Assembly: GCF_014698965.1 (NCBI RefSeq)
Contig: NZ_JACXAE010000072.1
Location: forward strand, 248,001-312,000
Direction of reading: 5' to 3'
DNA length: 64,000 nucleotides
Origin: Iningainema tapete BLCC-T55
Lineage (GTDB): Bacteria; Cyanobacteriota; Cyanobacteriia; Cyanobacteriales; Nostocaceae
Positions 19,837 to 29,531 of this stretch are shown here, one piece after another. The notes beneath the pieces are model-generated. The model saw only the letters and a program-made list of their open reading frames with translations. It ran no database searches and was not told the origin of the DNA. Made by a program: the position numbers and the translations under genes. Within the stretch, counting starts at the first letter, position 1; each line of letters opens with the position of its first letter.

Positions 19837-21354
19837 ATGAATGCCCGTGTACGCTCGCCTGAACTTCCGCAAAATTACCCGTGGTTGAATACTGACAAGC
19901 CTTTGTCACTTAAGCAACTTAAAGGCAGAGTTGTGATTTTGGATTTTTGGACTTACTGTTGTATCAACTGTCTTCACGTTTTGCCTACTCTGAAATATCT
20001 GGAACAGAAATATCAAGATTGTCTCACCGTTATCGGTGTACATAGTGCTAAATTTGACAATGAGAAGGAAGCCGAAAATATCCGTCAAGCTATTTTGCGC
20101 TATGATATCGAACATCCAGTTTTAGTGGATAGTGGTTTTCACGTTTGGCAACAGTATGCTGTGCGTGCTTGGCCAACTATGGTAGTAATTGACCCTGAGG
20201 GTTACGTAGTTAGCAAAGTATCAGGGGAAAGCGATCGCGAAGTCTTGGACGAACTAATTCAAAAGTTAATTGACCAACATCAAAATAAAGGTACTGTTAA
20301 TTTCCAACCATTACATCTCACCCTAGAAAAACAGCGCCAACCATTAATTACACCCCTGGCTTTTCCTGGTAAAGTTTTAGCTAATTCATCTGGGTTGTTT
20401 ATCGCTGATTCGGGACATCATCGTCTAGTAATGGCTAGCACAGATGGAGAAATTTTGCAAGTAATTGGTACAGGAAAATCTGGGTTAAGGGATGGTTCCT
20501 TCAACTCGGCTCAGTTTTTTGCACCGCAGGGAATGGCTTGTGATCAAATCAATCAAATTTTATACGTTGCTGATACAGAAAATCATGCTTTGCGACGAGT
20601 TGACTTGAAGCGTCAAGTAGTGGAAACTATCGCGGGAACTGGGAAACAAACTCATAACATCCGTCCTCATCGTGGTGATAGTTTAAAAACAGCTTTGAAT
20701 TCTCCCTGGGATTTACAACTTTGTGGAAATAGCTTGTTTATTGCTATGGCTGGTTCTCACCAAATTTGGGAGATGAATTTGGCAACGAGCATAATTGGGA
20801 CTTATGCTGGTACTGGCGCAGAAGGTTGTTTTGATAGCACACTTACCGATTCTGCCTTTGCTCAACCCAGTGGTATCACGACAGATGGACAAGAATTATA
20901 CATTGCCGACAGCGAAGTTAGCTCAATTCGTGGTGTGGGGTTGATTGAATCGGCACCAGTCAGAACAGTTTGCGGTAGTGGAGATTTATTCGGTTTTGGT
21001 GATGTGGATGGGCAGGGTGAGAATGTCAGACTACAGCATTGTTTGGGAGTTGAGTTTGCTCAAGATTATATTTGGGTAGCAGATAGTTATAATCATAAAA
21101 TTAAATTAGTCAACCCCCATACAGGTGATTGTCAAACAGTATTGGGAAGTTCAGTTGGTTGGCTTGATGGGCGCGGGGCGAATACCAAATTTTCTGAACC
21201 TTCTGGATTGAGTTTCTGTGGAACTTATTTGTACATTGCTGACACGAACAATCATGCCATCCGCCGTGTTGATGTGGAGACGTTTACTGTAACAACAGTT
21301 GAATTTCCTAATTTATGCGCCCCAGATGTGTGTATTCCAAAACACATATTGTAA
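19837..21354 (+). CDS. thioredoxin-like / NHL-repeat protein
   Basis: A 505-residue protein combining an N-terminal thioredoxin-fold domain (residues about 15-150, with WTYCCINCLHVLP giving a CxxC-type Cys-Ile-Asn-Cys centre) and C-terminal NHL beta-propeller repeats (about 175-490, recurring FIADSGHHRL, YVADTENHALRRVD and YIADTNNHAIRRVD). The arrangement matches the NHLRC2-type family, a putative redox scaffold whose substrate is not known. The start ATG 19837 is the only good one before the thioredoxin domain. It stands alone, divergent from the kinase cluster. Confidence 0.88.
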   Translation: MNARVRSPELPQNYPWLNTDKPLSLKQLKGRVVILDFWTYCCINCLHVLPTLKYLEQKYQDCLTVIGVHSAKFDNEKEAENIRQAILRYDIEHPVLVDSGFHVWQQYAVRAWPTMVVIDPEGYVVSKVSGESDREVLDELIQKLIDQHQNKGTVNFQPLHLTLEKQRQPLITPLAFPGKVLANSSGLFIADSGHHRLVMASTDGEILQVIGTGKSGLRDGSFNSAQFFAPQGMACDQINQILYVADTENHALRRVDLKRQVVETIAGTGKQTHNIRPHRGDSLKTALNSPWDLQLCGNSLFIAMAGSHQIWEMNLATSIIGTYAGTGAEGCFDSTLTDSAFAQPSGITTDGQELYIADSEVSSIRGVGLIESAPVRTVCGSGDLFGFGDVDGQGENVRLQHCLGVEFAQDYIWVADSYNHKIKLVNPHTGDCQTVLGSSVGWLDGRGANTKFSEPSGLSFCGTYLYIADTNNHAIRRVDVETFTVTTVEFPNLCAPDVCIPKHIL

Positions 21355-21360
21355 TTTACC

Positions 21361-21432
21361 TCTCTTGTGGGATGGGCATCCTGCCCGTCCCTAGATCATT
21401 TGGGCGGGCTAGAGCAGCCCATTCCCACAAGA
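21361..21432. repeat. dispersed repeat containing gggatgggcatcctgcccgt
   Basis: The arms tcttgtgggatgggc and the near-complement agcccattcccacaaga flank a central gggcatcctgccc mini-hairpin. A 29-base stretch is shared with 28131-28160. It lies between convergent genes and may act as a bidirectional transcription end. Confidence 0.75.
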
Positions 21433-21480
21433 AACACTTGCTTAGTGCAAAACTGACATGGGCAACAAGACAATCAATGA

Positions 21481-21918
21481 CTAATCTTCGAGATCTTCTG
21501 TCATGCTGGGGTTAATTAATGTGATATCGTATTCGCTCGAATCTGTTTGTCCTGGGCGCGTGGCATCTCGTAATAAGTAATAAATAGCACGTACTTGCGG
21601 ACCAAAAACTATCTCGTCTTCATTCTTTAAGTCATGAGCTGGTATTTTCCGCCCATTGATCATCAAACCATTGGAACTTGGTTTTCCTTTGGCATCTCCA
21701 TCCACAATTCGATAATAATAGCTATGGTTTTTTTCGTCTCGTGGTAGCCTGACTAGGGTGGCATGACGACGAGAGACAAATTGCGAAACCAATCTTATAT
21801 CACAGGTTTTGTCTCTACCGATGGAATATACAGAGCGATCAAGGACAAATTCTTTACGTCCTTGATCATCTTCTAGTATTAGTAGATGGTTTTGGTTTTC
21901 ATTGGTTTGTACTGACAT
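21481..21918 (-). CDS. FHA-domain protein
   Basis: A 145-residue protein consisting almost only of a forkhead-associated domain (residues about 20-110). SIGRDKTCDIRL and FVSRRHATLVRL carry the Gly-Arg, Ser and Arg-His residues that bind phosphothreonine, and SSNGLMINGRKI carries the conserved Asn-Gly segment. It probably docks Ser/Thr-phosphorylated proteins. No kinase is adjacent. The acidic tail may be disordered. Confidence 0.88.
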   Translation of the reverse strand: MSVQTNENQNHLLILEDDQGRKEFVLDRSVYSIGRDKTCDIRLVSQFVSRRHATLVRLPRDEKNHSYYYRIVDGDAKGKPSSNGLMINGRKIPAHDLKNEDEIVFGPQVRAIYYLLRDATRPGQTDSSEYDITLINPSMTEDLED

Positions 21919-22113
21919 TGATCAATCGTTGCTACAATAAGATTGAATTTTTGGTTAGTTAAGAAGTGTTTAGTATCTGTTGCTACTCTTAAAGCAGCAG
22001 TATTTCCACTTTTAGTCTAAAATTGACTAAAGGTATATAGTTTGACAAAGAGTAGAACGAGGTTGTTCTACTCTTCCATCTACTGTAGCTTTATACAAAC
22101 AGAAGACAAAGCT

Positions 22114-24519
22114 TTACGGACGCGGTGTAAATCGTCTGAGCAAAAGAGAGTTGGTGACAACACTAACAGAGCTAAATGCCATTAATGCCGCAGCACCAGA
22201 TGGGCTGAGGAGAAAACCAAAACTGGGTAACAAAACACCAGCAGCAAGGGGAATTCCCATGGCATTATAAGCAAAAGCCCAGAATAAATTCTGCTGGATT
22301 TTGTTAAAGGTTGCACGGCTGAGCTCAATGGATTGGACAACATCACTTAAGCGATCGCGCATTAAGACAATATCCGCTGTTTCTATGGCAACATCAGTTC
22401 CTGAGTGTAAGGCTATTCCCACATCTGCTTGAGATAAAGCTGGAGCATCATTAATGCCATCTCCTACCATTGCGACAATGGATTTGAGTTGCTGTAGAGA
22501 TTGAATTACAGCTGCTTTCTTTGCTGGGGGAACACTAGCCATTACATCTGTGCTGTCTAAACCTAGTTTTTCAGCGACAAAGCTAGCAGCCTCTATACTA
22601 TCACCACTAAGTAATATCACTCGTAAACCTATCTGGTGCAATTTGTTTACTACAGATACAGCATCAGAGCGGAGTGGATCTTGTACAGCAATTAGCCCAG
22701 CTAGTTTCTCACCAATAGCTACATAAACCACGGTTTTACCTTCTGCTGCCAACTTCTGCGCCTGAGGAAGAGCATCACCAGTGGTAATTCCATGCCAACG
22801 CAACCAATCCCAGTTTCCTAACAATACTAATGTGTCATTGACAACAGCAGATACACCAAACCCTGGTTCTGTATGAAAGTCAACAGCCACAGGAATAGAT
22901 AACTGTTGCTTCTCGGCTTCAGTTTGAATCGCTTTTGCCAGGGGATGACTTGTGCCACTTTCTACCGCTGCCGCTAATTGAAGAAGAGCAGATTGCTCCC
23001 CTACTTCTAGCAGGAGACAATCTGTAACTACCGGATTACCTGTGGTGAGAGTACCTGTTTTATCAAAAACTATAGTGTTTAACTTGTGTACTCTTTCTAA
23101 AACATCGCCGCCTTTAATTAACAAACCTTGTTCTGCACTCTTGGCGGTTCCGACTAAAATAGCAGTTGGCGTGGCAAGTCCTAAAGCACAGGGACAAGCA
23201 ACTACCATCACGGCGATCGCCAGCTTTAAACTTAATAATAGGGGTTGATTGTTGATTGTTGATTCATGCATTGCCATCATGGATGAACCATGAGACATGA
23301 ACGATGAACTATGAGTAATCAGATTGGGAAAGATGTGAGTGCCGATAAAGTACCAAAATCCGAAAGTTAACACTGCAGATGCAAACACACCATAAGTAAA
23401 ATATCCTGCTACCGTATCAGCTAATCTTTGTACAGGAGCTTTACGAGTTTGAGCAGCTTCAACTAGAGCAAGAATTTGCGCCAGAGTTGTCTCACTGCCG
23501 ATACGAGTTGCAACAATGGCGATTACTCCAGATTGATTTAGTGTTCCTGCTGCCACTGTATCTCCCGTTTGCTTGATGACTGGCATTGCTTCGCCTGTCA
23601 ACATTGATTCATCTACAGTTGTACGCCCATCTACTACTTCACCATCTACAGGAATCTTGTCTCCTGGTAAAACTTGTAACCATTCTCCCACACGCACCAA
23701 TTCCGCCGGAATCTCTACAACTGAGGAAGAATTAACTTCCCCTACTCTCCCAGGTGGTTTAGCGATCAATCTTGCTACAGTAGGTTGCAGAGCAAGTAAC
23801 TGTTTAAATGCTGCTGTAGCACGATTCCTAGCTTGTTGTTCTAATGTCCTTCCCACCAGGATAAAGCCCAACATCATCACTGGTTCATCAAAAAAGCACT
23901 CCCAACCCATTTGGGGAAATAGCAACGCGACTAAACTAGCAGTGTAAGCTGTCAGCGTTCCCAATCCCACTAACGTGTTCATATTGGGTGCATTACGTAG
24001 CCAGCCACGCCAACCATCGATTAAAATCGGACGTCCAGGAATTAATAGTGCTACTGTTGCTAATCCACAATGAAACCAAATATTATGCAAAACTGGTAAC
24101 ACATAGCCAGTAGCACTACCAAAATGCCCGATGCCTGATAGTATTAGTAGCAATATGGCAACAATCAACTGTCTTGTTACCGATTGTGAAGGTGATCGCA
24201 CTTGTTGTGCTGGATGTGCAATTGCTTGTGTCCGCTCTATTACTTTCCCACTCTTTCGGGGTTGAGTTGGAAACCCGGCTGCTGTCAATTGCGCCGATAG
24301 TGCTTCTGGTGCTACTGCACCAATTTCCGATTCTACGACTGCTACCTCTGTCGCTAAGTTTACACAAGCGCTTTTGACTCCTGGGTGTTGGGTTAGCTGC
24401 CGCTCTACCGCTTTCACGCAGCCAGCACACTTCATCCCGCCAACATCTAAGGTAATTTTCTCTGTGGTTGGGGTTGATTCTGGGGAAAGGTTAGTTTTCG
24501 AGACAATTTGCATTTTCAC
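22114..24519 (-). CDS. ctaA: copper-type heavy-metal P1B-ATPase (CtaA-like)
   Basis: An 801-residue transporter. The N-terminal HMA domain has GGMKCAGCVKAV, followed by a linker and eight expected membrane helices. The actuator motif LTGEAMP lies near residue 300, the transmembrane metal site CPC lies in VACPCALGLATP near 440, the phosphorylation motif is DKTGTLTTGNP near 485, and GDGINDAPAL near 690 forms the hinge. CPC ATPases move Cu(I). The GMKCAGC form of the metal-binding domain resembles cyanobacterial CtaA, the copper importer that feeds plastocyanin, more than PacS. This assignment is from memory and moderate; the family is certain. Confidence 0.85.
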   Translation of the reverse strand: MKMQIVSKTNLSPESTPTTEKITLDVGGMKCAGCVKAVERQLTQHPGVKSACVNLATEVAVVESEIGAVAPEALSAQLTAAGFPTQPRKSGKVIERTQAIAHPAQQVRSPSQSVTRQLIVAILLLILSGIGHFGSATGYVLPVLHNIWFHCGLATVALLIPGRPILIDGWRGWLRNAPNMNTLVGLGTLTAYTASLVALLFPQMGWECFFDEPVMMLGFILVGRTLEQQARNRATAAFKQLLALQPTVARLIAKPPGRVGEVNSSSVVEIPAELVRVGEWLQVLPGDKIPVDGEVVDGRTTVDESMLTGEAMPVIKQTGDTVAAGTLNQSGVIAIVATRIGSETTLAQILALVEAAQTRKAPVQRLADTVAGYFTYGVFASAVLTFGFWYFIGTHIFPNLITHSSSFMSHGSSMMAMHESTINNQPLLLSLKLAIAVMVVACPCALGLATPTAILVGTAKSAEQGLLIKGGDVLERVHKLNTIVFDKTGTLTTGNPVVTDCLLLEVGEQSALLQLAAAVESGTSHPLAKAIQTEAEKQQLSIPVAVDFHTEPGFGVSAVVNDTLVLLGNWDWLRWHGITTGDALPQAQKLAAEGKTVVYVAIGEKLAGLIAVQDPLRSDAVSVVNKLHQIGLRVILLSGDSIEAASFVAEKLGLDSTDVMASVPPAKKAAVIQSLQQLKSIVAMVGDGINDAPALSQADVGIALHSGTDVAIETADIVLMRDRLSDVVQSIELSRATFNKIQQNLFWAFAYNAMGIPLAAGVLLPSFGFLLSPSGAAALMAFSSVSVVTNSLLLRRFTPRP

Positions 24520-24544
24520 TTGCTACGATTTAACGCCTGACAAA

Positions 24545-24561
24545 GTACGGCAGTGCCGTAC
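24545..24561. repeat. short palindrome upstream of the P-type ATPase
   Basis: gtacggca, one base, tgccgtac. It is a perfect 8-bp stem in the upstream region of the ATPase gene and is followed by a second small stem (cctac/gtagg). Confidence 0.7.
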
Positions 24562-24620
24562 CCCTACTTCGAGGGTAGGCGAAATCTGGAACAGTTGAAG
24601 CAAAAAATCGGAACTTTTTT

Positions 24621-24824
24621 CTAATTGTCTGCTTCAATTGAGGGATAATGACGGTGAGAGCGTTGGTAATTGAGGTAAATTATCGTTACTAGCTGTATTG
24701 GGATCAGCGCTATCTCACTTTTAAAAAAATCGTTAACTTCTAAGGATGATATTGCACTAAAATATCCTAAGCCCAGTAAAGCTAGCATTAAATAGGTGAG
24801 GTTTTTGCGTTTTAGTGTGAGCAT
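24621..24824 (-). CDS. small predicted membrane protein
   Basis: A 67-residue frame from ATG 24824 with two hydrophobic segments (LTYLMLALLGLGYFSAI and IALIPIQLVTIIYLNY) and a charged, His-rich tail (RSHRHYPS). It precedes the copper-type ATPase on the same strand by about 100 bases and could belong to the same transcript. No family is recognised. Confidence 0.45.
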   Translation of the reverse strand: MLTLKRKNLTYLMLALLGLGYFSAISSLEVNDFFKSEIALIPIQLVTIIYLNYQRSHRHYPSIEADN

Positions 24825-24892
24825 TGTTTGTTAGAATAAGATGTTGACCGTATGTAGAGATATTTATCCTCATGGAGTTTGTTTTGTAATAC

Positions 24893-24913
24893 AGACGCCC
24901 CAGTGGGGCATCT
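24893..24913. repeat. gacgcccc...ggggc hairpin repeat
   Basis: agacgcccc and ggggcatct form a near-perfect stem. It belongs to the same family as the better copy at 34571-34595. Confidence 0.7.
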
Positions 24914-24964
24914 ATACGTTGCAAATATGGGTTTTAAAGTACTTATACTCAAATAGAAATTAGT

Positions 24965-25240
24965 TTAAAACCAGCCCTGTTTGTTGATAAAGTACGTACT
25001 TACAAATTCTTCATGGGATTTGTTGAGGTAAATTAAACCTTCGATCAAACCCACCAGTTGCATAATTAATAACGTGAAGCCGTAAGTGAAATAACCACCT
25101 GCTAGGGAAATAAATAACATAATTAATCCTTCTGCTGGGTAGCCGAGAATGAATTTGTGGATGCCAAAACCTCCAAAAATAATGCCGCAATACCCAGACA
25201 TAAGCTGTTTTGTGGCGTGACTTGGGGTGAGATTTGCCAT
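24965..25240 (-). CDS. TM2-domain protein
   Basis: A 91-residue protein with two membrane helices. GYCGIIFGGFGIHKFILGYPAEG is the TM2-domain hallmark (Gly-rich helix, then a short polar turn with His-Lys-Phe), and YGFTLLIMQLVGLIEGLIYL is the second helix. TM2 proteins are widespread membrane proteins of unclear biochemical role. The start ATG 25240 follows a purine-rich aggagt element. It is monocistronic. Confidence 0.82.
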   Translation of the reverse strand: MANLTPSHATKQLMSGYCGIIFGGFGIHKFILGYPAEGLIMLFISLAGGYFTYGFTLLIMQLVGLIEGLIYLNKSHEEFVSTYFINKQGWF

Positions 25241-26010
25241 AAATAGAACTCCTTTATGAGTAAGTATAAAATTGCTATTCTATATATTTTTTTTTGAAAA
25301 TAATTATTTTTTCAGTATTTTCACTAAAAAAATATCTTTTCTATGTATTCAAAAGTAATAAGTATAATTTATTACGTTCTTTAGTACGGGAGTTACTTCC
25401 GGTACAATTTACTAATAAATTTCCCTCAGTTCTGCTTTACTTGACTTAAAGCGCCTCTAGGGGAAGTTTAGGCACTAGAATACTGTCTGGCGAAGAATTA
25501 ACTAGGTTTCCTCTCAGTACAGATTTGTGATATTTTTTGTGTTTTACTACTAGCTCTTCAGGATTTTCTCTGATTACTTTATAATATAGAGTAATTTTTG
25601 ATTACTGTACTGTATTTTGTTTTTAGTCTAGAGAAATAGGTGTTTAAGACTTACTGTTCCCTTGATTAATAAAGACTTAAGGCTGATGTCCTAGTAAATC
25701 TAAGAATTTGCCCATAGCTAGTATTTAGTTTTAGTCAAAAATGACATAATAGAGAATCTGCAAGCTACATATAGTAAGCACAGATAAAATCAAAGTTATT
25801 TGCACCCAGATAATTTGGATACCAAACAAAATTGGTTGTGTCAATATATTGCTTTAAATCAGTTTTGCGAAAATAGCAAAACTGATTTAAAGACTTTTGC
25901 GACGAGCAAAGCCAATAGGATAGCAGTCATATGCTAATTATAATCGTTAAATTTTTGTTACATCAAATTTGTAAATATTTTTAATTTTTGCTCATTTATA
26001 CTGAGTAACA
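25241..26010. other. 770-base gene-free A/T-rich spacer
   Basis: I see no protein gene, tRNA or clear mobile element. The 25241-25700 part is A/T-rich and may include the TM2 gene promoter. The only striking structure is the long hairpin at 25852-25892. Confidence 0.6.
25852..25892. repeat. 17-bp perfect hairpin
   Basis: ctttaaatcagttttgc, a 7-base loop (gaaaata), then the exact complement. It is about 120 bases beyond the CPBP protease stop. No T-run follows on either strand, so a simple terminator role is not obvious. Confidence 0.85.
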
Positions 26011-27579
26011 TTAATTACTACCGAGAATAAACAGACTGAGTAAAGTGCCACTGTTCCACAAGCTATGGAGAAGCATGGGTGCAAGAAGGTTGCGCGAGCG
26101 CGTGTAGACTATTCCCAAAACCATTCCTAAAGCGGTGAGGGGTAAAATTTCCGATAAACTCAGGTGAGCAACGGCAAACAGTAAACTACTAACAAGAATC
26201 GATCCCCACACTGATAAGTAGCGAGTGAGGGAAGGCAACAAAAAGCCGCGAAACAAAAACTCCTCAAAAAGTGGAGCGGCGATCGCAGCGGTAAAGAAAA
26301 ATATACTAAGAGCTACAACATCTTGCCCTTCCAGTGCCAGTTGCAGTAAGGGATTACTACCACCTTGTCCTTGCCATAGTTGTTGATTAATCAACGATAC
26401 CACCACCACTATTGGCAAAGCCACACAGTAACCGCCAAATCCCCATAAAAACCAATTATCTCGTAAATTGAATCGAAACCAGTTTTCTGGTAGGGGGAAA
26501 AAGCGTTTGAGCGAAATATACAGCACTAATAGCGCACTAGATGCCACCAGCAGATAACTGATTAAAACGTAAAATGCTTGAATGCGCACATTAGCAGCAG
26601 GGCGAGGGATGGGAAGAACACTAATGACTAAGGGGATCAACAGTTGCCCCATTAAAAAAAAGCCGACAACAAAAACTTGTAAAACAGTCTCACCACCCCA
26701 AGGCGTTGACCAACGCATATCTCCATTTTGCGCCAATAAGGCAGCTTTTCCCTTCCACACACGTTGAGCAACCAAAAAAATTAGCAATCCCACACCGATA
26801 AAAACTCCTAGCGCAGGAACAGTGCTAATAACCGCTAACTTTAACAAAGCTTTTTCCGCAACTTCTTGTTGAGTTGCTTTGAGATTGGAAAGTACAGCTT
26901 GACGTTGTTGAAGTTGGTATAGTTGAGAAAGAGCTGTGTAGCGAAACCAACCTTCTAAGTGTTCTTGAATCGTCGGCTCAGCGTTGGGTAAAATTTGCTG
27001 TGGAGAACTCCACAATCCAATCAACACATCAGCAGTTGTAACTAATTCTGGATCGATTTGTGATTGCTGTAATTGTGACCATGTTTTAATGGCTGTATCT
27101 GTCTTTTGTTGCTTGGCTTGTAAGATTCCCAGTTGCAAATCTAATTCAGCCAAAGATTTTTCCAATTTATCTTGTTGCTGCTGCAACTGTTGCTGCTGTA
27201 ATAAGCGAGAGGCGTTGGTAGCAGGAGGAATTTCTGGTTGGGGTTGAGGGGTTGTGGGAGTGGTAATTGGTGCAGAATTTAGTTTCGCCAATTGGTTTTT
27301 GGCTTTATCCAAATTAGTTTGCACTGAATTACGTGCTTGTTGATACTGCTGGGTAGCATTTTCTAAGGGTTTGTCCCCAAGTATCGCTTCTCGCGCTGCT
27401 TTAAAATTTTCGTTGTTATCAGGTGGTTCCCATAAAGCCGCTTGCAAGATAATGTTTGTTTGGTACAGTTCCAAGCGATTTTGAAACTGAGGTTGTTGCC
27501 AACTTTCCCATAAAGCTGAGCCAGAAAGCAAGATTGCTACTAGTGTCAGCACAGCTAAAACTAACCGCTTAAATTTCAT
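26011..27579 (-). CDS. CPBP-family intramembrane metalloprotease (CAAX/Abi type)
   Basis: A 522-residue membrane protein. The N-terminal half (residues about 1-235) starts with a signal/anchor helix and is a Gln-rich coiled-coil region (LLQQQQLQQQQDKLEKSLAE). The C-terminal half has about eight membrane helices and the CPBP motifs EEFLFRGFLLPSL (paired Glu and Arg), a conserved His in AVAHLSLSEILP and HSLWNSGT at the end. The family includes CAAX prenyl proteases and bacteriocin-immunity proteins. The long coiled-coil domain is typical of cyanobacterial members, whose substrate is unknown. Confidence 0.87.
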   Translation of the reverse strand: MKFKRLVLAVLTLVAILLSGSALWESWQQPQFQNRLELYQTNIILQAALWEPPDNNENFKAAREAILGDKPLENATQQYQQARNSVQTNLDKAKNQLAKLNSAPITTPTTPQPQPEIPPATNASRLLQQQQLQQQQDKLEKSLAELDLQLGILQAKQQKTDTAIKTWSQLQQSQIDPELVTTADVLIGLWSSPQQILPNAEPTIQEHLEGWFRYTALSQLYQLQQRQAVLSNLKATQQEVAEKALLKLAVISTVPALGVFIGVGLLIFLVAQRVWKGKAALLAQNGDMRWSTPWGGETVLQVFVVGFFLMGQLLIPLVISVLPIPRPAANVRIQAFYVLISYLLVASSALLVLYISLKRFFPLPENWFRFNLRDNWFLWGFGGYCVALPIVVVVSLINQQLWQGQGGSNPLLQLALEGQDVVALSIFFFTAAIAAPLFEEFLFRGFLLPSLTRYLSVWGSILVSSLLFAVAHLSLSEILPLTALGMVLGIVYTRSRNLLAPMLLHSLWNSGTLLSLFILGSN

Positions 27580-27710
27580 CTATCCTTCCTTTAATCTTGT
27601 CAAGCGCGATCGCAATAATGGGAATTATCGCTCATAACGCCACAACCGGGTAGATTTCACAATACAGCAATAGTCGATATCATCGATGTAAGTGTTTAAC
27701 ATCAACGATT

Positions 27711-28058
27711 ATGTTAAAGTATAATCTCTTACACTGCTTACCCTCCGCAGAGGATTTGCCCGACTCTGACGATACGCCTGTGGATAATCAACTACAACAT
27801 TTGATTCCTGGTTTACTAGAAGCCATCCTAGCTTGGATTTGGGCAAACCGTTGGGATTGGTTTTTTAGCGTAGATATGGGGATTTACTACGAACAAGGAA
27901 CCGATCAAGGAATTTCACGAGATTGGTTGTACTGGTATGATCAGCAAGGAGAAAGAATTCCCACCCCTGAAGAAAGAGCTACCACTGCTGAAGCACGCGC
28001 CCAAATACTAGCAGAAGAATTGCGTAGGTTAGGTGTAAATCCAGATACTTTAATTTGA
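27711..28058 (+). pseudogene. internally deleted Uma2-family (DUF820) nuclease gene
   Basis: This 115-residue frame joins two distant parts of a Uma2 family protein. The first 60 residues (DLPDSDDTPVDNQL, WANRWDWFFSVDMGIYY) match the family's start. After residue 62, GISRDWLYWYDQQGERIPTPEERA and the EELRRLGVNPDTL tail match its end. The PD-(D/E)XK catalytic core that normally lies between (about 100 residues) is missing, yet the frame stays open. It is very likely a decayed gene, or less likely a non-catalytic fragment. The comparison rests on my knowledge of the family. Confidence 0.75.
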
Positions 28059-28130
28059 AATATGGCGATCGCAAGACTAAATGCCAAAAAACAGAGCAGG
28101 CTAGAAGCCTACCCCATAAAACATCTACTT

Positions 28131-28160
28131 TTCTTGTGGGATGGGCATCCTGCCCGTCCC
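28131..28160. repeat. second copy of the gggatgggcatcctgcccgt repeat
   Basis: It shares a 29-base stretch with 21362-21390. It sits between the Uma2 remnant and the sufS stop. Confidence 0.75.
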
Positions 28161-28211
28161 TTAAAATCAAAAATATTTGATGTTTGTTTACGTCCACTTA
28201 CATATTTTCTC

Positions 28212-29477
28212 TCATTTACCAAACATCCCACCAAAGAAATCTAAAGTTTCCTTCAAAGCCTTAATAAACACATCAATTTCTGCACGAGTATTGTAAAAAG
28301 ACAAACTCGCCCGTGCAGTTGCGGAAATTACTAAATGTCTGTGTAATGGTTGTGTACAGTGATGTCCGGAACGAATGGCGATGCCTTCTTGATCTAGTAA
28401 TGTAGATAAATCGTTAGCGTGGACATTTTCAGCAGTAAATGCAGCTAAAGCGGCTCTACCCAAACCTGCTACCATCGGTTTAGGACCATAGAGACGAAGG
28501 TGGGGAATTTGTTCCAGTTGTTCAAATAAATACCCAGTCAATTCTGATTCATAAGCATAAATTTTGTCCATGCCGATATTAGTAAGGTAATCCACCGCTG
28601 CACCTAAAGCGATCGCCTCACAAATCGATGGTGTCCCCGCTTCAAACTTATGTGGTAAATCTGCGTAGGTTGAATGGTCTAAAAACACATCAGCAATCAT
28701 TTCTCCACCACCTAAAAAAGGAGGCATGGATTGCAGTAGTTCCAACTTACCATACAAAAAGCCTATACCAGTGGGACCGCACATTTTATGACTAGAAGCC
28801 ACCAACCAGTCACAGTCAATTTGCTGCACGTTGATGGGCATGTGGGGTACACTTTGGCAAGCATCAATTAATACCTTAGCACCATATTTGTGAGCGATCG
28901 CGCAAATCTCCTTCACTGGGTTAATACAACCCAAAGTGTTAGAAACATGTACCGTAGAAACCAGCTTAGTCTTGTCAGAAATCAGCTTTTTAAAATGTTC
29001 TAAATCAAAAGTTTCTTCTGGTGTCAATTCGACAAACTTGAGTACCGCACCAGTTTTTTGGGCGACAAAGTGCCAAGGAACGAGGTTACTATGGTGTTCC
29101 ATTACTGAGAGGATAATTTCATCCCCTCGTTGCAAATTGTTCATTCCCCAACAGTAAGCAACCAAGTTGATTGCCTCAGTGGCATTGCGGGTAAAAACAA
29201 TTTCTTGACGAGATGCTGCATTGATAAAAGCAGCCACTTTGTCGCGGGAAGCTTCGTATGCTTCGGTAGCTTTGGCGCTGAGGGCATGTACGCCGCGATG
29301 TACATTGGAATTGTACTGCTCGTAGTAATCACGGATGGTGTTGAGTACGAGCAGAGGTTTTTGGGATGTGGCGGCGTTGTCGAAGTAAACTAAGGGTTTG
29401 CCGTTGACTTGTTGGTGTAGGATGGGGAAGTCGGCACGGACAATATCGGCGAGTGTTTTTTCTTGTGTTAGTGTCAT
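28212..29477 (-). CDS. sufS: SufS cysteine desulfurase
   Basis: A 421-residue PLP enzyme that takes sulfur from cysteine and feeds it to the SufBCD scaffold. I start at ATG 29477 ([20 protein letters not shown]). A longer frame to 29525 would read into a dispersed repeat and is unlikely. PLP site: [10 protein letters not shown], with the Schiff-base Lys. The catalytic Cys is in [14 protein letters not shown], the short-loop type II (SufS) signature. It is the last gene of the leftward sufBCDS operon, 54 bases after sufD, and is controlled by SufR from the shared spacer. Confidence 0.96.
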   Translation of the reverse strand: MTLTQEKTLADIVRADFPILHQQVNGKPLVYFDNAATSQKPLLVLNTIRDYYEQYNSNVHRGVHALSAKATEAYEASRDKVAAFINAASRQEIVFTRNATEAINLVAYCWGMNNLQRGDEIILSVMEHHSNLVPWHFVAQKTGAVLKFVELTPEETFDLEHFKKLISDKTKLVSTVHVSNTLGCINPVKEICAIAHKYGAKVLIDACQSVPHMPINVQQIDCDWLVASSHKMCGPTGIGFLYGKLELLQSMPPFLGGGEMIADVFLDHSTYADLPHKFEAGTPSICEAIALGAAVDYLTNIGMDKIYAYESELTGYLFEQLEQIPHLRLYGPKPMVAGLGRAALAAFTAENVHANDLSTLLDQEGIAIRSGHHCTQPLHRHLVISATARASLSFYNTRAEIDVFIKALKETLDFFGGMFGK

Positions 29478-29499
29478 GGTTGGAAGATAAGAGTTATGG

Positions 29500-29530
29500 A
29501 ACCGCCAAAACGCCTTGGACGCCAAGAGGT
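29500..29530. repeat. aaccgc...gccaag dispersed repeat before sufS
   Basis: ggaaccgccaaaacgccttg and the following gacgccaagag are a variant of the repeat seen in sufD, in the sufB-sufC spacer and in menC. It occupies almost the whole sufD-sufS spacer. Confidence 0.65.
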
Positions 29531-29531
29531 G

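Noticed and set aside
28212-29525. A longer SufS start at 29525.
   Set aside because: The first 16 residues come from a dispersed repeat; ATG 29477 fits homologues.
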